Of a stretch of DNA of 8,466 nucleotides, positions 1 to 5,351 are shown in pieces. The translations under genes were made by a program, and so were the position numbers. Under the pieces are notes generated by a model, which ran no database searches, had not been told where the DNA came from, and was given only the letters and a program-made list of their open reading frames with translations. The stretch is from positions 1-8,466 of the forward strand of contig QMSS01000060.1 in NCBI GenBank assembly GCA_003649715.1, written 5' to 3'. The stretch comes from Thermoplasmata archaeon. Lineage in GTDB: Archaea > Thermoplasmatota > E2 > DHVEG-1. Position 1 is the stretch's first letter; each line of letters begins with the position of its first letter.

Positions 1-2
1 AA

Positions 3-119
3 GAGGATGGTGAAGTTGCGGTTTACATGGTTTACAACCCGTGGATTCATTCTTTTCTTAGCGCATCCCATCCTGTTAAGAAAAACAGCTTCTATCCTAA
101 TTTATCTATTTCGGGATGA
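3..119 (+). CDS. C-terminal end of an unidentified protein (partial, enters from left)
   Basis: This frame is open from the window edge to a TGA at 117-119. It starts EDGEVAVYMVYNPW and ends PNLSISG, a well-mixed, protein-like composition. The competing open frame (1-159) is biased toward Leu, Ile and Phe and runs through the promoter of the next gene, so I prefer this one. The stop lies 19 bases before a strong TATA box at 139-146, the layout expected between two separate transcription units. Only 38 residues are visible, with no recognisable motif, so no function can be given. A chance open frame of this length is possible. Confidence 0.4.
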   Translation, partial: EDGEVAVYMVYNPWIHSFLSASHPVKKNSFYPNLSISG

Positions 120-138
120 AGCCTATGATTACGTAAAC

Positions 139-146
139 TTTATATA
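139..146 (+). promoter_or_regulatory. TATA box for the DUF5678/protease pair
   Basis: TTTATATA follows a purine-rich ACGTAAAC that may act as BRE. Its centre is about 28 bases before the ATG at 170, so transcription would begin at or next to that codon (leaderless). An ATG at 146 overlaps the box itself and is therefore unlikely to be the real start. Confidence 0.6.
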
Positions 147-169
147 TGACTGTATATAATTGCTTTTCA

Positions 170-364
170 ATGAAAGAAGAAGAAAATGCTCTCAAAAAAT
201 TTTCTGGTGAATGGGTTCTGCTATTTAACGATGAGATTGTTGATCACAGCCGTAACATAGAAGACATTCTAAAGATAGTGGAGGAAAAATATCCATCCGA
301 CAAGTTTCCATACGACAATATACGAATATCAAAAATATTATCTGGCAATGTTCGTTTACAATAG
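170..364 (+). CDS. DUF5678-like small protein, partner of a retropepsin-like protease
   Basis: A 64-residue acidic, soluble protein with no membrane segment or signal peptide. The core reads KKFSGEWVLLFNDEIVDHS, then a helix (IEDILKIVEEKYP). This matches the pattern I associate with DUF5678: a short 'G-x-W-V/A ... D-G-x-V' beta hairpin followed by 'L-x-x-V-x-x-K'. I chose the ATG at 170 over the in-frame ATG at 146 because a strong TATA box (139-146) covers the latter and is correctly spaced for a leaderless mRNA starting at 170. The downstream protease begins 9 bases after the stop, so the two are almost certainly co-transcribed. DUF5678 has no established biochemical role. The recurrent pairing suggests a partner, adaptor or inhibitor of the protease, which is inference. 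Confidence 0.7.
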   Translation: MKEEENALKKFSGEWVLLFNDEIVDHSRNIEDILKIVEEKYPSDKFPYDNIRISKILSGNVRLQ

Positions 365-373
365 GGTTCTAAG

Positions 374-772
374 ATGTCCTCTTCAGAGCTTATATTTGAA
401 TACAAAAATTATCCTCTCATACCTATAAAGTTTTATTATAATGGTAGGGAAACACCTTTTATTGATGCATTACTTGACTCTGGAGGGGACTTTATTGTGA
501 TTCCACTTGCAATTGCGAAATATCTTCAGCTAAAACTCTCAAAGGCGGGTCATGTAGATACAGCCGGTGGAACAACAATACTATATAAAGCTCAGCTCAA
601 CATGATATTGGGTGATAGTGATCGAAAAACCATATATGAAAATCTACAGGTTCATGTTTCAACTAGAAATGATATACCTGTTCTCATAGGTAGACACCCC
701 ATTTTTGAGGATTATGAGATAATATTCAAGAAACATAAAAACCAGCTCGTACTAAATCCTGTAAAAAAATAA
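374..772 (+). CDS. retropepsin-like (clan AA) aspartic protease
   Basis: A 132-residue single-domain protein of the size of a retropepsin monomer. Residues 30-44 (IDALLDSGGDFIVIP) carry the catalytic loop with D35-S36-G37, preceded by hydrophobic strands. The second half has the conserved LIGRHPIF (104-111) and FEDYEIIF strands, equivalent to the 'L-G-R/L-x-x-F ... F' region of these proteases. Retropepsins contribute one catalytic Asp per chain, so activity would need a homodimer. The active-site motif is DSG rather than the commoner DTG, which is tolerated in the clan. There is no signal peptide or transmembrane segment, so it should act in the cytoplasm. It follows the DUF5678-like gene by 9 bases with only a weak upstream purine motif, implying coupled translation. 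The physiological substrate is unknown. Confidence 0.8.
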   Translation: MSSSELIFEYKNYPLIPIKFYYNGRETPFIDALLDSGGDFIVIPLAIAKYLQLKLSKAGHVDTAGGTTILYKAQLNMILGDSDRKTIYENLQVHVSTRNDIPVLIGRHPIFEDYEIIFKKHKNQLVLNPVKK

Positions 773-803
773 GTTAGACTAAATGTTTCCCATCCCTGCG
801 TAT

Positions 804-911
804 CTATGTATTGGTTTTTGTAAAAAAAACTTGTGTCTCCAAAAAACATGTTTCATCTGAGATATCTAATCTTACAAAAACAGCGCCATTGGAGATTTCA
901 ATCCCCCCCAC
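804..911 (-). CDS. possible leaderless 35-aa protein, GTG start
   Basis: On the minus strand a GTG at 911 opens a 35-residue frame ending in TAG at 804-806. It starts (M)GGIEISNGAVFVRLDI and continues SDETCFLETQVFF, an alternating beta-like pattern with normal amino-acid use. About 30 bases upstream lies TTTTTAAATA (minus strand, + positions roughly 937-946). That is the spacing of the leaderless promoters elsewhere in the window, and no SD precedes the GTG. The frame continues upstream of the GTG for a few codons without an ATG. I recognise no family. It could be a genuine tiny protein, a remnant of a decayed gene, or chance. The GTG abuts a run of seven G, where an indel would change the reading. 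Confidence 0.3.
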   Translation of the reverse strand: MGGIEISNGAVFVRLDISDETCFLETQVFFTKTNT

Positions 912-979
912 TCTATCTGCTCTTATTTCATTCTTTTATTTAAAAATTTTTCTCTGGTTTTTTTGCTAGTCTCCTAACT

Positions 980-990
980 AAAAATAAATA
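980..990 (-). terminator. T-rich termination signal after tRNA-Pro
   Basis: Immediately 3' of the tRNA the minus strand reads TATTTATTTTT. This T-tract with no hairpin is the usual archaeal termination signal for short stable RNA genes. Confidence 0.4.
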
Positions 991-1063
991 TGGGCCCGCC
1001 GAGATTTGAACTCGAGTTACCAGCACCCCAAGCTGGAAGGATGCCAAACTACCTCACGGGCCC
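991..1063 (-). tRNA. tRNA-Pro, anticodon GGG
   Basis: A 73-base cloverleaf folds by eye on the minus strand. The acceptor stem is GGGCCCG/CGGGCCC with discriminator A at 991. The anticodon arm CCAGC-TTGGGGT-GCTGG gives anticodon GGG, reading CCC and CCU. The variable region is 4 bases. The T arm TCGAG-TTCAAAT-CTCGG contains the canonical TTCAA, and the D arm contains AGTTTGGCA. CCA is not encoded: the A is followed directly by TATTTATT, as is common in archaea. There is no intron in the anticodon loop. A TATA-like ATTATTTGTAT lies roughly 26-36 bases upstream (+ positions about 1089-1099) and could be the promoter, though it is a weak match. Confidence 0.95.
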
Positions 1064-1308
1064 CCATCAAAGACTCTTTTTTTGAAACATACAAATAATC
1101 AGTTCCCATACAAAAAAGTTACCCAAATTTTTTTAACAACACATACTTTTACTCCTTTTAGGAACAACTGATTCCGTGTTCCAAAACAACTTGAAACTGG
1201 TATGTTTTTCCTATTCCTGCAATAATTTTAAGATTGAAAAACATTGGAGTCTAAACAGAAGAAAAAATATTAGTAGAATGGACTTTGGGAGCTAGGTGAT
1301 AAAAGAAG
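1064..1308. other. non-coding gap between tRNA-Pro and the UbiA gene, with inverted repeats
   Basis: No convincing ORF is seen in either strand. The gap holds the presumed tRNA promoter at its left edge and a hairpin at 1156-1186: GGAACA/TGTTCC flanked by TTTT/AAAA, with a 10-base loop and one bulged A. Outer complementary segments occur too: AAACATAC 1085-1092 with GTATGTTT 1200-1207, and CAGTT 1100-1104 with AACTG 1195-1199. The UbiA promoter is not clear; AATAATTTTAAG near 1220-1231 is the best candidate. Confidence 0.35.
1294..1300 (+). promoter_or_regulatory. Shine-Dalgarno site of the UbiA gene
   Basis: AGGTGAT is complementary to the conserved archaeal 16S rRNA 3' end. It sits 8 bases before the ATG at 1309, which fixes this start and shows that this mRNA has a leader, unlike most other genes here. 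Confidence 0.7.
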
Positions 1309-1860
1309 ATGTTTAGGAAAAAACTATTTGTTTTGAAACAACCATTTATGTTTCTTTTCAGCTGGCGTCCATTTCCATGGTATGAGCTAATTAGCTATGT
1401 GGCAATGTATGCTAGTGTTCCAATGCTTGCATATGGCATCCATATATATAGCTGGGAGGTTATAAGAACAATTGTTTTTACAATACTGACATTGTATTCT
1501 GGTTTCTTTGCTGCACTTATATGGAATGACATAACAGATGCAGATGTTGATGCTGTTGTTCATCCCAACAGACCAGTACCTAGGGGTAGGATAAGTCCAA
1601 GAAAATTTTTCACAGTAGCACTTGTATTCTCAGCTATGACATTTGTTTTCGCTGTTTTTATCAGTCTATGGTGTCTCCTACTGGTAGGAGTAGCAGCGTT
1701 GTTTGTGACATTCCACAACAAGTATCTAAAAAGAGTTGTTGGCATACCAGCATACTCAGAAATATTTACACCATTACAATGGGTAGTAGTACCAATATTC
1801 GGATATCTTGCGGTATTCTCTAATCCAATGTTTTTGTCACAAAAAATTATGTTCAGCTAA
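1309..1860 (+). CDS. UbiA-family prenyltransferase, N-terminal part (frame broken near 1841-1846)
   Basis: This is the first half of a polytopic membrane prenyltransferase of the UbiA superfamily, which transfers a polyprenyl chain onto an aromatic or other acceptor within the membrane. The first Asp-rich motif is intact at residues 73-81 (NDITDADVD, pattern NDxxDxxxD, Mg-diphosphate binding). It is followed by HPNRPVPRGRIS, the loop typical of UbiA enzymes. Hydrophobic segments lie at about 25-45, 50-70, 100-130 and 150-170. The frame ends after a non-homologous tail (QKIMFS) because it leaves the coding frame at a run of six A. The remainder, with the second Asp motif, continues in the frame ending at 2321. 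The start is fixed by the SD at 1294-1300. The substrate cannot be told from sequence: a lipid-core (DGGGP-synthase-like), quinone or carotenoid-elongase role is possible. Confidence 0.8.
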   Translation: MFRKKLFVLKQPFMFLFSWRPFPWYELISYVAMYASVPMLAYGIHIYSWEVIRTIVFTILTLYSGFFAALIWNDITDADVDAVVHPNRPVPRGRISPRKFFTVALVFSAMTFVFAVFISLWCLLLVGVAALFVTFHNKYLKRVVGIPAYSEIFTPLQWVVVPIFGYLAVFSNPMFLSQKIMFS

Positions 1861-1895
1861 ATGCACCCTTTCTTGGTCCGCTTTGGGTAAACAGT

Positions 1896-2321
1896 TTGAG
1901 TCTATCAAACATGATACTTCTGGCTATCTTCACATATTTTACAGATAACGCACATGATCTACCTGAGGGGATACATGATGTAGATGGTGATCGAAAACTT
2001 GGGATAAAAACATATGCAACCTCTTTTGGAGAAAAAAATGCGGCAAAAATTTCTTTCATGATGTTCATTATATCGGGGGTACTAGGCATAATACTGTTTA
2101 TGAAAACAATACTTTCCCTTGTTTTTCTTATACCCTTCATCATAATATGGACATATACAATTCATAGCTCATATTTGTTAATAAAAACAGATATGGAGAA
2201 CATAAAAGATATGGGGAAAATCATGGGTCGGAAAGGTTTCGACTATTTCCTAATGTCATACAACCTCATATTTATAGACATATCATTACAGCTTATCAAT
2301 CATCACTTCCATATCATATAA
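1896..2321 (+). CDS. UbiA-family prenyltransferase, C-terminal part (continuation after frameshift)
   Basis: This frame is open from 1824 and carries the second half of the same enzyme. Upstream of the first usable start (TTG 1896 or ATG 1911) it already encodes coding-like residues NAPFLGPLWVN, and no SD or TATA box serves an independent start. It is therefore a continuation and not a separate gene. It contains the second Asp-rich motif (GIHDVDGDRKLG) followed by KTYATSFGEKNA, a strongly UbiA-like stretch, then hydrophobic helices (FMMFIISGVLGIILFM, LVFLIPFIIIWTY) and a short polar C-terminus. One extra base in the A6 run at 1841-1846 would join the halves into a protein of about 337 residues. 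As the sequence stands, neither half alone has both metal-binding motifs. Confidence 0.75.
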   Translation: MSLSNMILLAIFTYFTDNAHDLPEGIHDVDGDRKLGIKTYATSFGEKNAAKISFMMFIISGVLGIILFMKTILSLVFLIPFIIIWTYTIHSSYLLIKTDMENIKDMGKIMGRKGFDYFLMSYNLIFIDISLQLINHHFHII

Positions 2322-2325
2322 AAAC

Positions 2326-2366
2326 AATTTTTTTGCTAAAGACTCTTTTTTAGTCAAAAAATCTTT
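2326..2366. terminator. bidirectional T-rich terminator between convergent genes
   Basis: The 46 bases between the UbiA stop and the carbamoyltransferase stop are almost only A/T runs. They hold T7 at 2328-2334 and T6 at 2346-2351 on the + strand, and T-runs of 5-6 on the minus strand. GACT-cttttt-AGTC could form a very small hairpin. Oligo-T tracts on both strands suit termination of both converging transcripts. Confidence 0.5.
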
Positions 2367-2367
2367 T

Positions 2368-3285
2368 TTATCTAAGTAGTTTTATAAGCAATGCCATTTC
2401 TGCCCATAGGCGATTCTCAGCTTCATCAATAATAATCGATTGAGGGCCATGAACTACCTCCCTTGTTGCTTCCTCTCCATAGTGAACTGGCATACAATGC
2501 AAAAATATGGCATCCTTTTTAGCCAGATTCATTACTTCTGTGGTTACCGTGTAGCCATGGAAATCTCTGATTCTTCGTTCTCTTTCGTTTTCATACCAAA
2601 GTGAAACCCAGGTATCTGTTGCTATCACATCAGCCTCCTTCACAGCATTTACATCCTCTGTCAATATTACATCTAAATTTTTTTTATTGGCAATATCCAA
2701 TGTTTTTTCTATAAAATATTTCTTAGGCCAATATTTCTTGGGAGACACAATACATATATTCATTCCAACAGCTACGCATCCTAAAAGATAGGAGTGGGTT
2801 AGGTTATCATCTCCATCTCCTATGAATACAAATTTCAACCCATCTAATCTCCCTTTTTTTTCTTTTATACTCATTAGATCAGCAAGTATTTGACATGGAT
2901 GTTCATCCTCATCTAATCCATTTATAACAGGCACAGCTGCATGTTCTGCCAAATCATATAGATTTCTTTTATTTAGAGACCTATACATTATAGCATCAAC
3001 ATATCTTGATAGAACCTGTGCAGTATCCTCAGCTGATTCTCTTTCACCTATTTTAATGTCTCTCCTGTTTAGATAGATCGCATGTCCGCCTAGCAATGTC
3101 ATTGCTACCTCAAAAGAAACCCTTGTACGGGTAGATTCTCTTTCAAATATCATGGCCAATGTTTTTTCCCTTAAATAGTTCAGTTTTTTTCCTTCTTTAA
3201 AATCTCTTTTTAGTTTTATTCCTAGATTGATGATGTCTTCTATCTCGTCTTCTACGTCTAATATCGACAAAACATCCTTTCTCAT
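2368..3285 (-). CDS. argF: ornithine carbamoyltransferase-like protein with atypical substrate loop
   Basis: A 305-residue aspartate/ornithine carbamoyltransferase-family enzyme, the usual length. Carbamoyl-phosphate motifs are intact: S51-T-R-T-R55, HPCQ at 129-132, and HCMP at 263-266 (usually HCLP). The DTAQVLSRYVD, VPVINGL and DEAENRLWAEMALL segments are characteristic of the ornithine branch rather than PyrB. Ornithine enzymes bind the amino acid with a D-x-x-x-S-M-G loop; here it reads D224-TWV-S228-L229-W230, so Met and Gly are replaced. Ornithine may still be the substrate (arginine synthesis or citrulline catabolism), but a related amine or amino acid is possible. I chose the ATG at 3285 because family N-termini align there (MRKDVLSIL). 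An in-frame ATG at 3357 would add 24 residues absent from the family. TATA-like boxes precede both. No other arginine gene is in the window. Confidence 0.85.
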   Translation of the reverse strand: MRKDVLSILDVEDEIEDIINLGIKLKRDFKEGKKLNYLREKTLAMIFERESTRTRVSFEVAMTLLGGHAIYLNRRDIKIGERESAEDTAQVLSRYVDAIMYRSLNKRNLYDLAEHAAVPVINGLDEDEHPCQILADLMSIKEKKGRLDGLKFVFIGDGDDNLTHSYLLGCVAVGMNICIVSPKKYWPKKYFIEKTLDIANKKNLDVILTEDVNAVKEADVIATDTWVSLWYENERERRIRDFHGYTVTTEVMNLAKKDAIFLHCMPVHYGEEATREVVHGPQSIIIDEAENRLWAEMALLIKLLR

Positions 3286-3315
3286 AATAAGAATATTCAG
3301 ATATGGATGATTATT

Positions 3316-3323
3316 GTTTAAAC
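3316..3323 (-). promoter_or_regulatory. proximal TATA-like box of the carbamoyltransferase gene
   Basis: On the minus strand AAAAAAG is followed by GTTTAAAC, whose centre is about 34 bases before the ATG at 3285. This spacing would give a leader of only a few bases and supports the short start. Confidence 0.4.
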
Positions 3324-3383
3324 CTTTTTTCATTCCAAAGTTATTTTTTATTCTCATTTTTTGAAAAATAGGTTGAAATACAA

Positions 3384-3391
3384 TTTTATAT
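3384..3391 (-). promoter_or_regulatory. distal TATA-like box of the carbamoyltransferase gene
   Basis: ATATAAAA on the minus strand, preceded by ATCAAAA, is centred about 31 bases before the alternative ATG at 3357. By itself it is a better TATA match than the proximal box. It would yield either a leaderless mRNA for the extended protein or a roughly 75-base leader before 3285. Confidence 0.4.
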
Positions 3392-3411
3392 TTTTGATGT
3401 ATTGTAATAGC

Positions 3412-4713
3412 TTAGTTCTGATTTTTTATTTTATGGATATTAAATCTGATGTTTGGAGTTGGGGCTAACTGCAGACTGGCTGTCAGATTTTTTTTGAAAA
3501 AATGTGTTTTTAACCTCATCGAGATACCAACTCCTTTAGGTGGCCTAAGGAACTCTAATCTGAGGGAGTTATGGCCAAGTGTTGATATCTGTCTCTGTGC
3601 CTCTATTTTGCATATCCCATCTAATTTTATTTTTTTTCTTCCATCAAAATAATGGCCTTTTATTTCTCCTGGTGCCTCGCAGATGGCAAGGCCAAGCCAG
3701 TATCCCTTATGTGGGAATTCTGATATGTATTCTCTGCTCTTTACAGTCATCCTGGATGTTAAACTTAGTTTTTCCATTCCATGTGATGCATGCATCTCTA
3801 TCTCAGAGGGATAGTAGAAATCATATTCTTTTACATATCTCACCTTGTTGTATCTAAAACTCACATTGCAGAATTCTGTGTAGTTTTTTCCATCCTTTGA
3901 AAGAATCAATGATCCTGCTATTGGCCCCTCTGTTATCCAAAAAAGTATGTTTCCATAGAATATCGTCCATCCATTGTTAAATAAAGCCCATATCCAGTCG
4001 TATCCAAGAGGATTGTTTTCTGTGCTGAAAGCTATTGTCTTTGGAATAGAGGGTCTATGATGATGTATCCACCATCCAGCTAACTTTGCATATGTTGAAA
4101 CTGTTTTTTTAAAAGCTGAGGGATTCGATAGAGGGTTTCTGTATGAGAAATCACCCCACACATGTTCAAAATATCCAAGGCCTTTGACCTTGAATTTTTT
4201 ATTTTTAATATTCATTGTACCAGAAACTTCACACTTGGGGATAAAACCATATCTATAGAAGCCAAGTCCCATAGGAAGAAAACCATTAGTTATGTCCTGT
4301 GCAACCCAATGAGGCAATGCTTGTCCCCTATATATAAGCTTGATATCAACATGGTTTTCCAAATCAAGAAAACGCATTTGATAGTGGGGGTACAAGCCTT
4401 TAATAAATGAATCTCCGTATTGTATATAAAAACAATCAGGATCTGATATCAGTTTTTCCGATTCATTACGTGCACAATAAATAAGATATTTATCTGAATC
4501 CTGGTCGAAGAGAGTCATATTAAAAATAGATCCAATCGCATCTACTGTTTTCTTCTTGCACCATTCAGTAAAAGATGCTTTTAAACTCCATTTTTTATTG
4601 TCCTCCAATGTTTTAAAAAATACCTCTGCGCACCACCACTCCATCAGACTAGGAAAATGCTCCTTTTCATCATCAGCTGTCCAAGGATTAGCTGGTTCCC
4701 TATTTTCTCCCAT
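3412..4713 (-). CDS. AttH/CrtC-like lipocalin-fold protein (carotenoid 1,2-hydratase relative)
   Basis: A 433-residue soluble protein with no signal peptide or membrane helix, rich in Trp, Tyr and Phe. The layout resembles the two-lipocalin-domain AttH/CrtC family. There is an N-terminal EWWCAEVFFKTLEDNKKWS strand pair (about 25-43). The hallmark glycine-aromatic motif GLGYFEHVWGDF ends at about residue 189 with W186, and a second beta-rich domain fills the C-terminal half. CrtC enzymes add water to a terminal isoprenoid double bond, and the conserved Y-x-D of this motif is thought to be catalytic. Here it is Y181-F-E183, a conservative acid change. A histidine cluster (WWIHHHRP) follows. The only isoprenoid gene nearby is the UbiA protein. 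The gene has its own TATA-like box, and 126 bases separate its stop from the carbamoyltransferase start at 3285. Family assignment is fairly sure; substrate is unknown. Confidence 0.65.
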   Translation of the reverse strand: MGENREPANPWTADDEKEHFPSLMEWWCAEVFFKTLEDNKKWSLKASFTEWCKKKTVDAIGSIFNMTLFDQDSDKYLIYCARNESEKLISDPDCFYIQYGDSFIKGLYPHYQMRFLDLENHVDIKLIYRGQALPHWVAQDITNGFLPMGLGFYRYGFIPKCEVSGTMNIKNKKFKVKGLGYFEHVWGDFSYRNPLSNPSAFKKTVSTYAKLAGWWIHHHRPSIPKTIAFSTENNPLGYDWIWALFNNGWTIFYGNILFWITEGPIAGSLILSKDGKNYTEFCNVSFRYNKVRYVKEYDFYYPSEIEMHASHGMEKLSLTSRMTVKSREYISEFPHKGYWLGLAICEAPGEIKGHYFDGRKKIKLDGICKIEAQRQISTLGHNSLRLEFLRPPKGVGISMRLKTHFFKKNLTASLQLAPTPNIRFNIHKIKNQN

Positions 4714-4744
4714 AGTCTAGATGAGGATAATGCAGATATGTTGA

Positions 4745-4750
4745 TTTAAA
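4745..4750 (-). promoter_or_regulatory. TATA-like box of the AttH/CrtC-like gene
   Basis: On the minus strand GTAAACG is followed by TTTAAA, centred about 34 bases before the ATG at 4713. This matches the spacing at the proximal carbamoyltransferase box and implies a leader of only a few bases. No SD is present. Confidence 0.45.
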
Positions 4751-4805
4751 CGTTTACCCCTAGAAAGATCCTAGTACAAGAGTAGTGAAATCCTGCAAAA
4801 AAAGA

Positions 4806-4840
4806 TTTTATATGAACAATTTTTTTGGAAATATTTAATA
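4806..4840 (+). promoter_or_regulatory. promoter region of the SemiSWEET gene (two TATA-like boxes)
   Basis: TTTTATAT at 4806-4813 follows an A7-G purine tract and is the better BRE/TATA match. TATTTAATA at 4832-4840 lies 38 bases before the ATG at 4874 and would give a leader of about 12 bases. Either could serve. The region is shared with the divergent AttH/CrtC-like gene. Confidence 0.4.
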
Positions 4841-4873
4841 CATAGGTCTAGATTGAAGGTTTTTTGTTGCACT

Positions 4874-5137
4874 ATGGAAGCTAGTACCTTGCTGGGACTG
4901 ATAGCAGGGGGTATAACCTCTGTTGGTTTCATTCCTCAGATACTTAAGGGGTATAGAACAAAGAAGTTGGATGATCTATCATATCTGATGCTTCTAGTTC
5001 TAGCTGTTGGTATGACTCTCTGGCTTATATATGGTATAATGATAGATGAACTGCCTGTCATAGTAGCCAACATCTTTGGGGGTATATGCACTATATTCCT
5101 TATTATAATGAAAAAAATGTATTCCCTAAAAAAATAA
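4874..5137 (+). CDS. SemiSWEET / PQ-loop family small membrane transporter
   Basis: An 87-residue protein made of three hydrophobic helices: about residues 5-22, 38-57 and 62-80, with a basic C-terminal tail. Helix 1 ends in the signature FIPQ (P21-Q22), followed by the basic loop KGYRTKKLDDLS. Helix 2 ends LWLIYG, and ELPVIVAN opens helix 3. This is the full pattern of a SemiSWEET half-transporter, which forms a homodimer to pass sugars or similar small solutes across the cytoplasmic membrane. Length is typical. I prefer the ATG at 4874. A TTG at 4853 would add seven residues (MKVFCCT) not expected in the family, although an AGGT at 4844-4847 could serve it. It is a single-gene unit, followed by T8 at 5169-5176. 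The substrate cannot be predicted from sequence. Confidence 0.85.
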   Translation: MEASTLLGLIAGGITSVGFIPQILKGYRTKKLDDLSYLMLLVLAVGMTLWLIYGIMIDELPVIVANIFGGICTIFLIIMKKMYSLKK

Positions 5138-5168
5138 TTGTTTTCAATAAAAAAGTCTTCTAAAAACA

Positions 5169-5176
5169 TTTTTTTT
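5169..5176 (+). terminator. oligo-T terminator of the SemiSWEET gene
   Basis: A run of eight T, 31 bases after the stop codon, without a clear hairpin. Such T-tracts are sufficient for archaeal RNA polymerase termination. Confidence 0.45.
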
Positions 5177-5332
5177 CATTAAACCCTTTATTCTCATCAC
5201 TCTCGTCATTTAATTTTAGTGTGATGAAGAATGGTTGATAAAAAGATCTCTGAGGCAGTAAAACAAGCATAAAGTTTTTTTATATAAACATAAATAAAAA
5301 TATGTGTTCTACTTTTCTCATTTGTCTAACTC

Positions 5333-5351
5333 TTATAAAAAATGTTAAATA
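5333..5351 (+). promoter_or_regulatory. promoter region of the radical SAM gene
   Basis: TTATAAAA at 5333-5340 and GTTAAATA at 5344-5351 lie about 48 and 38 bases before the ATG at 5385, giving leaders of roughly 22 and 11 bases. No good SD precedes the ATG. A stronger palindromic TATA motif lies farther upstream at 5279-5288. Confidence 0.35.

Noticed and set aside
1..159. Alternative open frame covering 1-159
   Set aside because: It runs through the TATA box of the next gene and is biased to hydrophobic and basic residues; the frame ending at 119 is more protein-like.
1831..1858. Programmed -1 frameshifting in the UbiA gene
   Set aside because: The A6 run is not positioned as a canonical X-XXY-YYZ heptamer in the zero frame and I see no strong downstream stem; a one-base indel is simpler.
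1560..2143. Two minus-strand ORFs (1560-1745 and 1853-2143) opposite the UbiA gene
   Set aside because: They are antisense to a clear coding region carrying conserved motifs, have Ser/Thr-rich shadow composition, and lack promoter signals.
3449..4410. Three plus-strand ORFs opposite the AttH/CrtC-like gene
   Set aside because: They are antisense shadows with Phe/Leu/Ser-rich, unstructured translations; the minus strand has the conserved motif and promoter.
5160..5270. A 36-codon minus-strand ORF starting at 5270
   Set aside because: The nearest TATA motif (5279-5288) is only about 13 bases away, too close for a promoter, and the translation shows no structure.
5231..5272. A 13-codon ORF reading MVDKKISEAVKQA
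   Set aside because: It looks like the start of a protein but stops after 13 codons, with no open continuation in other frames; too short to call.
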